A DNA stretch of 64,000 nucleotides from Gemmatimonadaceae bacterium (GCA_037721215.1 JBBJNV010000004.1:94557-158556); one strand, 5' to 3'; positions 27,140 through 37,227 are shown, counted from the stretch's first letter. Translations and numbers: made by a program. The notes: generated by a model not told the origin, from the sequence alone.

Positions 27140-28496
27140 TTGCAGGATCTCACCACCGGACCGGTCACACGCCATCTCCTGAAAGCGGCGAGCTTCATGC
27201 TCGTGACGATGGCGTTTCAGACGCTGTATTTCCTGATCGATCTCTACTGGGTGGGGCGACTCGGGACGGATGCGGTCGCGGCGGTGGGCATTGCCGGCAA
27301 TCTGACGTTCATCGTGCTCGCGTTGACGCGGATGCTCGGCGTCGGTACGACAACGGTGGTGTCTCACGCTGTGGGCCGGCAGGAACACGATCAGGCGCGC
27401 TTTTCTGTTCAACCAGTCGCAAGTGCTCGCGATGATAGCGGGATTGCTTTTCCTGATCGTTGGACTCGCGGCGCGCACGAGTTATTCACAGGCCCTGGGC
27501 GCCGATGCGAGAACAGCGGAGCTGGCCAATGAGTATCTGCTGTGGTTCATCCCGGCGATGGCGCTGCAGTTCGGTCTTGTGGCGATGGGTTCAGCCCTGC
27601 GGGCGGTCGGCAACTTCAAACCCGGCATGATCGTCTCGAGCGCGACTGTGGTGATCAACATGATTCTCGCCCCGATTCTGATCTTCGGCTGGGGGACGGG
27701 CCGTGCGTTCGGAGTCGCCGGTGCGGCAATCTCTTCACTGATTGCGATCGTTATCGGTGTCGTCTGGCTGGCCACATATTTTCTTCCGCGCGAGTCGTAT
27801 CTGAGATTCGTGATCGCCGACTGGCGCCCCCACCCTGCCACCTGGAAGAAGATGCTGGTCATCGGCCTTCCAGCGGGATTTGAGTTTGCGATCACTGCTC
27901 TGTATCTCATCATCGTGTACTCGATCACACGACCGTTCGGCCCCGCGGCTCAGGCCGGATTCGGAATTGGAATGCGGATTGTTCAGGCCGGCTTCATGCC
28001 AGCGGTCGCGCTCGGATTTTCAGTGGCTCCCGTTGCCGGGCAGAACTTTGGTGCGAAGCATCCGCAACGCGTCAGGGACACCTTTCGGCATGGGGCGATC
28101 ATGGCCGCAGGCGTAATGTTTGTCCTTGCAATCCTTTGTCATCTCGCGCCGGCCCCACTGGTAGGACTTTTCTCGAGCGACCCCGCCGTGATCGATGTTG
28201 GCTCAGAGTATCTTCGTATCGTGTCGTACAGCTTTGTCGCGTCGGGCGTGATTTTCGTCGGGTCGAGCATGTTTCAGGCGATGGGCAACACGATTCCGTC
28301 GCTGATCACTTCCGGTGTCCGGGTTCTGCTCGTCGCAATTCCTTCGATTCTTCTCGCGAAGTCGCCTGGATTCCAGCTCCGCTGGATCTGGTTTCTCTCG
28401 GTCGGGTCGGTGCTCGTGCAGCTCGTAATCAGCATGCTGCTGCTGCGGCGGGAATTCGGGCGACGGTTGAATTTCGAGGCGGAGCCGGGCGGTTAG
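27140..28496 (+). pseudogene. MATE family efflux transporter, frameshifted
   Basis: Two overlapping frames encode consecutive parts of one MATE transporter. The first (TTG 27140) reads LTTGPVTRHLLKAASFMLVT and SHAVGRQEHDQARF; the second continues LFNQSQVLAMIAGLLFLIVG through about ten more helices to 28496. The junction is a run of four T at 27401-27404: dropping one T restores ARF-LFNQSQVL, which fits the family. MATE pumps exchange drugs or cations for Na+ or H+. A real frameshift mutation or a sequencing error are both possible; the 3' frame is otherwise intact. Confidence 0.85.
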
Positions 28497-28499
28497 CAG

Positions 28500-29102
28500 T
28501 CAGCGAGGGTCATCATCACCGGCGCGGAACTCACGACGCCTAATTCGCCATGCCATCAAATAGCCGAGCCGTCTAAGGAGGGGTTCCAGCCAGGGCCACC
28601 GTTGCCCAGTTGCAACGAAGACAACGTCGACGTACGGGCCCGGGACGAACGTCAGGCGCTTCGGGTCGAGGGCGGTCGCTCCCTGACCCTCGATCCGCAC
28701 CTTCAGACCCACTGCCTCGAGCGCCAGATATCGGTCGGTCAGCTTGCCGAACTTCCTGCCGATTAATCCGCCCAGCCTGCCGCCATAATGCAACGTCAGC
28801 GTCACCCTGCTGCCCTGATCCGCTGCGGCGACTGAGTGCCTCCCCGTGGTCACCACCCCCGGGCGGCGGGCAGTCCAAACGAAGCTTTTGCGCGGATCGA
28901 TCTCGGTTACCGTCCATTCGGTGGCGGGCAACCTCGGCTGGCGAATCCGGTATCTTGCGCCAATGCATAGCGGCCCTGAATCCAGCTTCTCAATGCTTGT
29001 AATCGATGACGTCCACTCGGACCAGCGCTCGACTTCGCACATAACTTCCCAGACACGTTGTGGCGGTGCCGCGATGTCGATTTCACGCGAGAATTGTCTC
29101 AT
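28500..29102 (-). CDS. SRPBCC-family (polyketide cyclase/START-like) protein
   Basis: 200 residues. N-terminal MRQFSREIDIAAPPQRVWEV then ERWSEWTSSITSIEKL is the opening of the SRPBCC fold, with TLTLHYGGRLGGLIG as the last strand and helix. This fold binds hydrophobic ligands; the function is unknown. The C-terminal helix is unusually basic (MAWRIRRREFRAG). Convergent with the MATE gene, the stops nearly touching. Confidence 0.75.
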   Translation of the reverse strand: MRQFSREIDIAAPPQRVWEVMCEVERWSEWTSSITSIEKLDSGPLCIGARYRIRQPRLPATEWTVTEIDPRKSFVWTARRPGVVTTGRHSVAAADQGSRVTLTLHYGGRLGGLIGRKFGKLTDRYLALEAVGLKVRIEGQGATALDPKRLTFVPGPYVDVVFVATGQRWPWLEPLLRRLGYLMAWRIRRREFRAGDDDPR

Positions 29103-29206
29103 CGATGACGTCGGTCGTAAACGTGCATCATACGCCCTGTGGCCGTGGTCAAGCGCAGCGACTCTGTCGAAAGGAATATGACTTCACGCAAAATACCCGT
29201 CCATTC

Positions 29207-30109
29207 ATGAAGCGCCGACATTTCATCAAGTCGATGGCTGCTTATTCCGCCCTGCCGGTGCTGAGTCAATCGCAGGCGGCAAAACCCATCACGAAGATCA
29301 TTCCGTCGAGTGGCGAGCGCATACCTGTCATCGGCATGGGAACATGGCAGACTTTCGATGTCGGCCGCTCGGCTGAATCGCGGGCCGGATTGCGGCTAGT
29401 GCTTCAGGAGTTTTTCGATCGCGGCGGGCGGGTGATAGACTCGTCGCCGATGTATGGAAGTTCGGAGCCCGTCGTCGGTGCTCTCCTTCAGCAGATGAGG
29501 CCCCGGCGAGCAGCCTTTGCCGCAAGCAAAGTGTGGGTACCCGGCAAGCGGCTCGGCGTGAGTCAGATCGAGTCGTCACGGAAACTATGGAGCATCCAGC
29601 GATTCGATCTCCTCGCGGTGCACAATCTTCTGGACTGGGAAGCTCATCTCGAAACACTTCGCGACATGAAAGCGGACGGACGGCTGCGCTATATCGGCGT
29701 AACCACGTCGCACGGTCGCCGGCACGATCTGCTCGAACAAATCATGAGGAAAGTGCCGCTCGATTTTGTGCAGTTCACCTACAACCTGGCAGATCGGTCG
29801 GGCGAAGACCGCCTGCTGCCCCTGGCGCAAGAGCGCGGGATCGCCGTGATGATCAATCGGCCGCTCGATGGCGGAGGGCTATTCGACCGCGTGCGCGGGA
29901 AGCAGCTACCGGGCTGGGCTGCGGAGGCCGGCGTTCAGAACTGGGCGCAGTTCTTTCTCAGGTTTGTCGTGTCGCACCCAGCCGTCACGTGTGCAATCCC
30001 TGCCACCTCGCAGCGTGCGCATATGTCTGAGAACATGGGTGCCGGCTTCGGCCGAATGCCGGATGCCGCGTTTCGGCGGAGGATGGCGGATTACTTCAGA
30101 GTGTTGTGA
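29207..30109 (+). CDS. Aldo/keto reductase with Tat signal
   Basis: 300 residues from ATG 29207. MKRRHFIKSMAAYSALPV is a twin-arginine signal (RRHFIK), so the enzyme is predicted to be exported folded with its NADP cofactor. AKR motifs: IPVIGMGTWQTFDVGR, RVIDSSPMYGSSEPVVG with the catalytic Asp and Tyr, VHNLLDWEAHLETLRDMKAD, and YNLADRSGEDRLLPLAQERG. The usual Lys is AASKVW, as in AKRs. Substrate unknown. Confidence 0.88.
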   Translation: MKRRHFIKSMAAYSALPVLSQSQAAKPITKIIPSSGERIPVIGMGTWQTFDVGRSAESRAGLRLVLQEFFDRGGRVIDSSPMYGSSEPVVGALLQQMRPRRAAFAASKVWVPGKRLGVSQIESSRKLWSIQRFDLLAVHNLLDWEAHLETLRDMKADGRLRYIGVTTSHGRRHDLLEQIMRKVPLDFVQFTYNLADRSGEDRLLPLAQERGIAVMINRPLDGGGLFDRVRGKQLPGWAAEAGVQNWAQFFLRFVVSHPAVTCAIPATSQRAHMSENMGAGFGRMPDAAFRRRMADYFRVL

Positions 30110-30206
30110 GTGAGCCGGTCTCCATAAAGCGAGATCAAGGGTTCGCGTGCGGCGCGAAGCCGAACCGCTTCTCAACGCCCGTCTGGTTGAGGAGCGCCGG
30201 CGGCCT

Positions 30207-31469
30207 TCATGCGCGGGAAGCGTAGCCGAGGAGGCGGACACCTTCCACCAGCCTCGATACTTCATCCATGGTTGTGTAGATGGCCGCGCCCGCGCGGACG
30301 AGCCCTTCAGTTGAGAGCCCCAATCGCTCGACGACAGTAGCAGCATAAAAATCGCCGTTCGAAACGAAGACACCCCGATCGGCGAGCTTGCGCGCAGCTT
30401 CCCGGGAACTCATGCCTTCGATAGTGAACGCAACTGTCGGCGTGCGCGGCATTTCTGGAGGCGGCCCGTAGAGGCGAACTCCCTCGACTGCTGAGAGACC
30501 TTCCCACATTGCCGAGATCTGCTCCATGCCCCGAGCGTGCAGCTCGGCATATGTCGCCTTGAGACGCCCGCGCCTGCTCGTTCCCGATGAGCTCAATGAT
30601 GCAAAGAAGTCGATGGCGGCCGCGGCCGCGACAATTCCCTCGTGATTGAGAGTACCGGTTTCACATCTTTCCGGCCCGGTGTCATGCGCTGGACGCAGCC
30701 TGGGGATGTCGATCGATTCCAGCAGTTCGGTCCTGCCGTAAAGAATACCAACGTGCGGACCGTAGAACTTGTACGCGGAGCATGCAAGGAAATCGCATTG
30801 CAGCTCCCGCACGTCGGGTAGAAAGTGAGGCGCGAAGTGAACCGCGTCGACAAAAACCAGCGCGCCCATTTCGTGAGCCATCCTGGTGGCGCGGGCAACA
30901 TCGTTCACCGTTCCGAGCGCATTCGACGCGGCTCCAATCGCGACGAGCTTCGTTTTCCGGCTCAGCAGCCGTTCGAATTCGTCCCAGTCGAGCTGCCCTG
31001 TCTCGGCAATCATCCCTACGGTTTGCACGGTGACACCCCGCTCACGGGCCAACTCGCGCCACGGGTCGACGTTGGCATGATGGTCGAGCTCGGTGACGAT
31101 GACCTCGTTTCCCTCGGAAAGCCTGCGGCCGAGCGCCCTCGAGACATGGAAGGTGAGCGTCGTCATGTTCGCGCCGAATACAATCTCGTTGGCCGAGGCA
31201 TTCAGGAAGTCGGCGAAAGTCATGCGAGCTGATGCCAGCGCAGCGTCCGTTTCTGCGCTTGTGGGATACGCCCACTCAGTGTTGGCGTTGTGATGATAGA
31301 GATAGTCCACCATCGCATCGGCGACACTTCGGGGCACCTGGGTGCCGCCAGGTCCATCGAAGTAAGCGACCTGATTTCCGTTGTGGATGCGATCGAGCGC
31401 CGGGAATTGAGCGCGGATTTCGGCGACTGACGCGACTGGAGAAGTAAGATCGACGGCGGTTGTCATCAT
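30207..31469 (-). CDS. Cysteine desulfurase-like PLP enzyme without the catalytic Cys
   Basis: 420 residues of fold-type I PLP enzyme. PLP Lys is in CSAYKFYGPHVG, the cofactor Asp-His pair is in VFVDAVHFAPH, and ELDHHANVDPW is the SufS-like segment. The loop that holds the catalytic Cys in cysteine desulfurases reads VFVSNGDFYAATVVERLGL, without Cys, as in the TIGR01976 desulfurase-like proteins and isopenicillin N epimerase-like enzymes. It may therefore be an epimerase, lyase or transaminase rather than a sulfur donor. Confidence 0.85.
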   Translation of the reverse strand: MMTTAVDLTSPVASVAEIRAQFPALDRIHNGNQVAYFDGPGGTQVPRSVADAMVDYLYHHNANTEWAYPTSAETDAALASARMTFADFLNASANEIVFGANMTTLTFHVSRALGRRLSEGNEVIVTELDHHANVDPWRELARERGVTVQTVGMIAETGQLDWDEFERLLSRKTKLVAIGAASNALGTVNDVARATRMAHEMGALVFVDAVHFAPHFLPDVRELQCDFLACSAYKFYGPHVGILYGRTELLESIDIPRLRPAHDTGPERCETGTLNHEGIVAAAAAIDFFASLSSSGTSRRGRLKATYAELHARGMEQISAMWEGLSAVEGVRLYGPPPEMPRTPTVAFTIEGMSSREAARKLADRGVFVSNGDFYAATVVERLGLSTEGLVRAGAAIYTTMDEVSRLVEGVRLLGYASRA

Positions 31470-31652
31470 GCAGTTCCGTGGAAGGGATAGGACAGGTTTG
31501 TCGACAGCCGTGACATCAGTGATTCTTCAGTTCGTCGCTCCGCATCTTAACATCTCATCGCGGAAGTTGGTTCACCTGGCCGCGGTGAGAGTGCGGCGAT
31601 CGAGGTAATCAGGTAGCGGGGAGATCGGATCCGATCGTGCCTGGTGTCCGTA

Positions 31653-32246
31653 TTACGGAATCCGCCCTCGCTGAGTCGTTACCGTTCGTTCCCATATGAG
31701 AACGGTGACAAGGTCCTCGCCTCCCGCGCGAATCGGCGGGGTGGTGAGCGTGAGCCGGTCGCCGTCGAGCGAAAAGATTCGGAACTGATCGCGACCGATC
31801 CAGTTCGGGAACGATGCCCCTGCAATGTGGTGTGTCACAGTTCCGCGAGCGTGATCGGCGGCGTAGGTACCGTAGTACGCCAGGTATCCAACGAACGCCG
31901 CGCGCACCTCTGTTTCGGTGCCCATCGCGCGATCGCCGGAAGCAAACGCGGGGCGCGAGACATCCATGATGTGCGCCGATACGTTGCCAACGGCGTCGTA
32001 GATGAGTTGCCCCGCAACTACGCGCCCCATCGGATACCGAATCTGCCCGCCAGGCAGCCGTGATTCGAACGATACGAGGCGCCAGGTTCCGACCAGTGCG
32101 CGAGCGTCCGGTACTGCGGCTGAGTGTGTGATGACCAGCGCCGGCGCGCTTCCTGAAGCTGATGCGCAACCCGTTGAACAGATCACCAGGACGGCGGAGA
32201 CAGCTAGCAGTTTCGGCACATGCAGAGAACGACGGATTGCGCTCAC
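31653..32246 (-). CDS. Lipoprotein with lipocalin-like domain
   Basis: 197 residues; lipobox STGC near residue 27. The mature part begins ARALVGTWRLVSFESRLPGG, the first strand of lipocalin-like family 5, and contains QLIYDAVGNVSAHIMDVSRP and GTVTHHIAGASFPNWIGRDQ, both diagnostic. The central THHI.GA..PNW fits the lipocalin-like protein family of unknown function. Probably binds a small hydrophobic ligand at the membrane surface. Confidence 0.8.
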   Translation of the reverse strand: MSAIRRSLHVPKLLAVSAVLVICSTGCASASGSAPALVITHSAAVPDARALVGTWRLVSFESRLPGGQIRYPMGRVVAGQLIYDAVGNVSAHIMDVSRPAFASGDRAMGTETEVRAAFVGYLAYYGTYAADHARGTVTHHIAGASFPNWIGRDQFRIFSLDGDRLTLTTPPIRAGGEDLVTVLIWERTVTTQRGRIP

Positions 32247-32781
32247 AGCGTGGTTACCCCGCGATACCGCATGACGACACTACAATCCGCGCTGGACGCC
32301 AAGTGTCAATTCGGCTGCGGAGACGGCGAGCCGTTCGTTTGCCCGCCGCGGTGCGCGTGCGGGCAGGGTCAACGATTTCAACGAACGAGCTTTACCTGTA
32401 CGGTCATGGCAAGAGGCCAGCAATGGTGTGAAGGCGACGAGCAATAAAGCTGATCCAGTCTTCAGCTTTCGATGCCTTCCAGAAACGATTTAAAGAGATG
32501 ACAATCCCTCAGGTGTTCAGAAGCCAAAGATATGACAGCGCGCGCAACGAGCAAACAGTAAACAACGGTTCAGTTTTTTCAGGCGCGTTTATGTTTTTCC
32601 ACGCCATGACAGCCCAGTGAACTCACCCGTCGCTTGGCACGGCGAACTCGTTGGAGTGAGAGATGCGCTTGTGCTCTGACCGGAGGTCCTTTCCTCCGCA
32701 AAATGGCGCGAGCATGGAGTCCGTGGTGTCGAACCCATACAAGATGGTACGATCTTCCTCGATCTCGACATCGAGTGGCGT
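32247..32781. other. Gene-free stretch, less GC-rich
   Basis: I see no convincing gene. 32440-32620 is less GC-rich than its surroundings and one + frame (32428-32622) is open without a good start. No terminator or operator is clear. Confidence 0.5.
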
Positions 32782-33300
32782 TATGGGACAACAACCGCCT
32801 CCGCCGACCGCATCGAAAAGCATGTGACCCTTGACTCGCCGCGCTCGCGCGTCTGGCGCACGCTCACCGACGTCGCCCAGTTCAACGCCTGGTTCGGCGT
32901 GTCGCTTACGACGCCATTCACCCCCCGGCGCGGAATTGAGCGGAAAGATCAGCATCCGCAATTATGATCATATGACGATGACGATCTGGATCGAGACAAT
33001 CGAGCCGGAGCGGTCCTTCTCCTTCCGCTGGCACCCGTACGCCGTCGAGAACGACGTCGATTATTCGGCCGAGCCGCCGACGCTGGTGTCGTTCACGCTC
33101 GAGGATCTGGGCGAAAGCACGCGGCTCACTATCGTCGAGTCGGGCTTCGACGCGATCCCCGAGTCGCGCCGTGCGAAAGCGTTCAGCATGAACTCCAGCG
33201 GATGGGCCGGACAGGCCGGGAACATCCGGAAGTTCATCGGTGAAAAAACGGCGAAGCGAGATTCCGAGCGGTCAGCTAGGATCGCTCATCTCTCGCAGAT
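32782..33300 (+). pseudogene. AHSA1-family SRPBCC gene, frameshifted
   Basis: The first frame reads TTTASADRIEKHVTLDSPRS and RVWRTLTDVAQFNAWFGVSL; after six C residues at 32921-32926 the reading must move to another frame to give GAELSGKISIRNYDHMTMTI and TIEPERSFSFRWHPYAVEND. One extra C restores continuity, so it is a +1 frameshift. AHSA1/activator-of-Hsp90-like proteins bind ligands with a START-like fold. No good start codon is seen at the 5' end, and the C-terminal reading merges into a sterol-desaturase relic on the other strand. Confidence 0.7.
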
Positions 33301-33325
33301 GGCGTCGGACGGCCCGTGCTTCGAC

Positions 33326-33460
33326 TCACACCCTGAAATGAAAGCGAAGCGCAGTGGAAGCATCACGATCGAGATCAGCGTGATGAACAGCGTGAAAACG
33401 CCATATCGCGGCTCCTTGTGCTCGAGCACGTGCCAGAGATACATACTGTAACCCATGACT
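33326..33460 (-). pseudogene. Fatty acid hydroxylase/sterol desaturase fragment
   Basis: In two minus-strand frames, MGYSMYLWHVLEHKEP is followed (different frame) by IWRFHAVHHADLDRDASTAL and RFHF. These are the HxxxH and HxxHH iron ligands and the DxxxSTALRFHxxE stretch of fatty acid hydroxylases. The frames do not join and both flanks are lost, so it is a relic of about 45 residues. It lies antisense to the tail of the AHSA1 relic. Confidence 0.6.
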
Positions 33461-33519
33461 GGATTCCGGTAATGGTCTCGAGCCAGCGGGGCAAGTTGAA
33501 CTCTTCAAGTGAGATTCCC

Positions 33520-33933
33520 ATGTCGAATGCCAGGGGTGTGACGCTGCTTTTCCTTCGAATCTCGCTCGGACTGCTGATGATTGTCTGGGGAGCCGACAAG
33601 CTGATGAACCCGGCGCACGGGATTGGAGTGGCGGAGAAATTCTACTTTGGTCTCATGAGTTCCGCGTCGCTCATGCCTGCTCTCGGCATCGCCGAAATTC
33701 TACTCGGCTTGATGGTCATCGCTGGTATTCTACGGCAATACGCGTACGTGATTCTCGCCATTGTCACCGGCATTACGCTCGTTGGGGTTTGGCGATCGGT
33801 CCTCGATCCGTGGGGCTGGTACCTTGGAAAGACCAACGCGCTTTTCTATCCGTCGCTGATTGTATTTGCCGGAGTGCTCGTGCTGATGGCGTTTCGGGAT
33901 GAGGACAGACTGGTAATCGGAGGGCGTGGGTAG
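33520..33933 (+). CDS. DoxX-like membrane protein
   Basis: 137 residues from ATG 33520 with four hydrophobic helices: LFLRISLGLLMIVWGADKL, then SASLMPALGIAEILLGLMVI, AYVILAIVTGITLVGVW and PSLIVFAGVLVLMAF. The pattern of small four-helix quinone-oxidoreductase-like proteins (DoxX/DoxD) fits. Function unproven. Independent unit before the sigma factor. Confidence 0.75.
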   Translation: MSNARGVTLLFLRISLGLLMIVWGADKLMNPAHGIGVAEKFYFGLMSSASLMPALGIAEILLGLMVIAGILRQYAYVILAIVTGITLVGVWRSVLDPWGWYLGKTNALFYPSLIVFAGVLVLMAFRDEDRLVIGGRG

Positions 33934-34154
33934 CGGTTCGGGAATCGCTGTCCGAAGGCACGAGTTGAGCCCGTGCCAATGAGCTTTCGCACCCCACCGC
34001 TAACTCCGCGATTGCGTAGTAGCGGCATTGGGTGCTTGCTTCCTGTCGGGAAAGCGAGTATTGAGGGATCGAGGTAAGGCCCATCCGAACCAGCGTCCGG
34101 AGCTGTTTTGCTATTGCGCCACTCCGTCGTATGCCCTCTTCAGATCGTCGACAG

Positions 34155-34688
34155 ATGAGTGACAGCCACATCGGCGACGTCGACCAGCTCATCCCGGTCG
34201 TCTACGACCGGCTGCGAGCTCTCGCCCATCAGCGATTGGCCGCTGTCCCGGGCGAGCACTCGCTGAATACGACTGGCCTTGTTCACGAGGCCTACCTGCG
34301 CTTCGTGGAATCCTCAGGCGCCAAGTTCCAGAACCGTGATCACTTTCTCGCCATAGCCGCGCGGGTCATGCGGAACGTGCTTGTCGATCATGTGCGCGCG
34401 CGCGTTGCAGGCAAACGGGGCGGAGGCGCCGCGCTTCTTGAATTGGGCGAGGACGTGTCGATCACCGGCGTCGATCTGGATCGCGTGGAAGACCTCGACG
34501 AAGCGCTTAAACGGCTGGAGCAGCTCGATGAGCGCCAGGCCCGAATGATCGAGCAGCGTTACTTTGGCGGACTGTCGCTCGAGGAGATCGCCCGCACGAT
34601 GGATCTGTCGCTGGCCACGGTAAAGCGGGACCTCAGGTCTGCACGGGCCTGGCTCACCATCGAGCTTGGCGAGACCGACCGTGAATGA
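34155..34688 (+). CDS. ECF sigma factor paired with kinase
   Basis: 177 residues from ATG 34155 (an ATG at 34131 is possible). Regions 2 and 4 are seen as YDRLRALAHQRLAAV to AARVMRNVLVDHVRARVAGK and ERQARMIEQRYFGGL then LSLEEIARTMDLSLATVKRD. The KRGGGAALLEL stretch again marks the TIGR02999-like class. Overlaps the start of the following kinase, so the pair is translationally coupled like 24219/24222. It may control the beta-helix lipoprotein and receptor genes downstream; inferred. Confidence 0.9.
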   Translation: MSDSHIGDVDQLIPVVYDRLRALAHQRLAAVPGEHSLNTTGLVHEAYLRFVESSGAKFQNRDHFLAIAARVMRNVLVDHVRARVAGKRGGGAALLELGEDVSITGVDLDRVEDLDEALKRLEQLDERQARMIEQRYFGGLSLEEIARTMDLSLATVKRDLRSARAWLTIELGETDRE

Positions 34689-37227
34689 CGATCGTGAGTT
34701 GTGGCAGCGAGCTCGCCCGCTCTTCGATGAACTTGTAGAGCTTGATAACGGCGCGCGCCGCCCCCGGCTCGAGGCTCTAGGCGCGGAAGAACCAGCCCTT
34801 CGTAAGGCGGTGGAGCGCCTCCTGATGGCTGACCTTGGCTCGGAAGCCGCCCTGAGCGAATACCAGTTTGGTTCGCCGCGCAGTGCACCGCCAACGGTGA
34901 CCGGCTTTCGCGATCCGCTGGGCGTCATAGGGCAGACGGTGTCGCACTTCCGGGTGATGGATTATCTGGCCGCCGGAGGAATGGGCGTCGTCTACACCGC
35001 CGAGGACCTGGAGCTGGGCCGCGCTGTGGCGCTGAAGTTTCCCCTGCCGAATCAGCACATCGATCGCAAGGTGAAAGAGCGCTTTATAAACGAAGCGCGC
35101 TCGGCTGCCGCCCTGGATCACCCGAACCTCTGCACCATTTACGAAATCGGGGAAAGCGATCACGGCGTGTTCCTCGCCATGCCGCTGTATCCTGGCGAGA
35201 CACTTAAGGATTACCTCGCTCGTCAGGGCTCACTCCCGGCGGCTGAGGCGCTCGACATTATCACCCAGGTCGTGACGGGTCTCGCCTCCGCTCACTCGGC
35301 GGGGATTGTCCACCGCGATCTCAAGCCCGGGAACGTGATGCTGCTGCCGGGAGGTGCGGTAAAGGTCCTCGACTTCGGCCTTGCCAAGATACGGGACATC
35401 AGTCTCACCGGGTCACGTTCGACACTCGGAACGATCGCATACATGGCGCCTGAGCAGATTCGCACCGGCTTAGTGGACGCGCGGACGGACTTGTGGGCGA
35501 TCGGGGTGATGCTGTACGAGATGCTCACCGGTGTCCTTCCGTTTCGCGGCGAACACGAGATCTCAATGCTGCACGCCATCCTTCACGACGAGCCGTCGTG
35601 CGCTTCATCAGTGAATGGAAGCCTTTCGTCGCCGTTCGATAATCTGATCGGTGCGCTGCTGCAGAAGGATCCCGAAGATCGTTACGAGTCTGCAGAAGCG
35701 CTGGTCGCGGATATCGTCGCGCTAAAGCGTGGTGAGGCGCTTGCCCATCGAACTCCGTTCTGGAATCGTAGCGCCCGGCGACGCAGTGCACGAAAGGCCA
35801 TACTTCCAGTCGCTGCATTCGCCGCGCTCGCCGTGATCGGCGCGGTGAGTTGGAGTGCGTACCGTGGCGGCGGGACCGGAGATCGCTCGCCGACGGTCGC
35901 GCAGAGCGTGCCGGCGCTCAGGTTCGTAGGGAATACAGCGGTCATCAGCAATTCCGCCGAGCTCATCGCCGCGCTCGTTCCGGCGAATGCTGGCCGCCGC
36001 TTCCGCATTAGCGCCGGGACCTACGATATCGTCCAGCCGCTGACCGTTCCCGACAGCGTCAGCATCGAGGGAGAAGGCGTTATGAGCTTCGCTCCCGACG
36101 GACACCCGGTCGGTTTTTCGAATGCGCCCCGCACGACACTGAGGATGACGACCAGCGTCGGCGGCGATTTGCTGACGCTTGGAGACGGTGTGACTGTCCG
36201 CAATGTCGAGATCGTGGATGTGGCAGGACGTTCCGGTAATGTCGTGGCGGTGGGGTCGCGTCGTCCGGGCGACCGGGTGTCGGCGACAATCATCGAGTCG
36301 GTCATCGTCAATCCGAACCCGCTGACTATCGGGGCCGGCGGCGCGCTCGGCCGCGGCCTCTACATCACCACGCGCAATTTGAGTATGGGAGCGGATCCAC
36401 CGCCTCACAACAGGGCGGCAGTCGCCGTTCGACTGCTCCGGTCGGTTATCCGGTCACCGGAAGGCGGAGGCGGACTCTTCGCGTTCAACTTCTCAGCCAA
36501 CAGTAGAATCTCGCTGGAGATGAATCGCAATGTTATCGGGGGAAGCAACGAAGCGAACGGAGGCGTCAGCCGTCCGGACGCAGTGCACGATTCGCAGGTG
36601 CACATAGCATCGGAGAACAACATTTACCGCAACGAGTGGCAGGATCAGTGCGCTTCGGTCCTTCTGGGCTGGAATCTGACCGGCGGTTCGGGCGCTCCCA
36701 TCCCGCTTAAACTGCCGGAGACGGCGAGAAACCGGCTTCGGTTGCGTTCTGTGAACGATCGAATCGAGGGCTTCACGACGGGTGTGCTTGCTACCGGCGG
36801 TCGGCGCTTCTTCGGTGCGGCCCTCAATGCTGCGCCCATCGGCAACCACATCGACCTGCAGCTTATCGGCACCACGTTCGTGACGCCGTTGTGTGCCTCG
36901 ACCGGAAGAGGCGGCACTTCGACGGACCTGCCTGGCGAGTCATTGGCGCCAGGCAGGGACCTCAGGCTGATTGGCGGCTGGGTGAAAACTGACGTGCTCG
37001 CGGCTGGGGACGGCAATACTGTCCGCGCAGAGCTTCGCGGCGTGACTGGGAGCGGGAGGCGGTCCAACGTGTACGCAAACCTCGCGGCGGGTTTCGGACC
37101 GTTGCCCGCGCATCTTCGGGGAACCGGAAACCGGCTGGAGATAGTGGGTAATCCCAAGACTTTCGCGCGAACGAACCGCGGGATCAATCCAGCACCTGCA
37201 GCGGAGTTCTTCGTCGGTGAGCGCTGA
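34681..37227 (+). CDS. Ser/Thr kinase with extracytoplasmic beta-helix-like domain
   Basis: 848 residues from GTG 34681. Kinase domain about 80-345: AAGGMGVVY, VALKFPL, HRDLKPGN, DFG and APEQ. A helix at about 374-392 (LPVAAFAALAVIGAVSW) crosses the membrane. The outer about 430 residues are like a right-handed beta-helix, opened by VISNSAELIAALVPANAGRR and SVSIEGEGVMSFAPDG, with repeated short strands and Asn turns. The same module makes up the next gene (see shared blocks LGWNLTGGSGAPIP, GFTTGV, GDGNTVRAELRGVTGSG). A kinase with a pectate-lyase-like or polysaccharide-sensing outer domain is a reasonable inference. Confidence 0.88.
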   Translation: MNDDRELWQRARPLFDELVELDNGARRPRLEALGAEEPALRKAVERLLMADLGSEAALSEYQFGSPRSAPPTVTGFRDPLGVIGQTVSHFRVMDYLAAGGMGVVYTAEDLELGRAVALKFPLPNQHIDRKVKERFINEARSAAALDHPNLCTIYEIGESDHGVFLAMPLYPGETLKDYLARQGSLPAAEALDIITQVVTGLASAHSAGIVHRDLKPGNVMLLPGGAVKVLDFGLAKIRDISLTGSRSTLGTIAYMAPEQIRTGLVDARTDLWAIGVMLYEMLTGVLPFRGEHEISMLHAILHDEPSCASSVNGSLSSPFDNLIGALLQKDPEDRYESAEALVADIVALKRGEALAHRTPFWNRSARRRSARKAILPVAAFAALAVIGAVSWSAYRGGGTGDRSPTVAQSVPALRFVGNTAVISNSAELIAALVPANAGRRFRISAGTYDIVQPLTVPDSVSIEGEGVMSFAPDGHPVGFSNAPRTTLRMTTSVGGDLLTLGDGVTVRNVEIVDVAGRSGNVVAVGSRRPGDRVSATIIESVIVNPNPLTIGAGGALGRGLYITTRNLSMGADPPPHNRAAVAVRLLRSVIRSPEGGGGLFAFNFSANSRISLEMNRNVIGGSNEANGGVSRPDAVHDSQVHIASENNIYRNEWQDQCASVLLGWNLTGGSGAPIPLKLPETARNRLRLRSVNDRIEGFTTGVLATGGRRFFGAALNAAPIGNHIDLQLIGTTFVTPLCASTGRGGTSTDLPGESLAPGRDLRLIGGWVKTDVLAAGDGNTVRAELRGVTGSGRRSNVYANLAAGFGPLPAHLRGTGNRLEIVGNPKTFARTNRGINPAPAAEFFVGER

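Noticed and set aside
32428..32622. Open frame in a gap, LIQSSAFDAFQKRFKEM
   Set aside because: No start or family match; may be chance.
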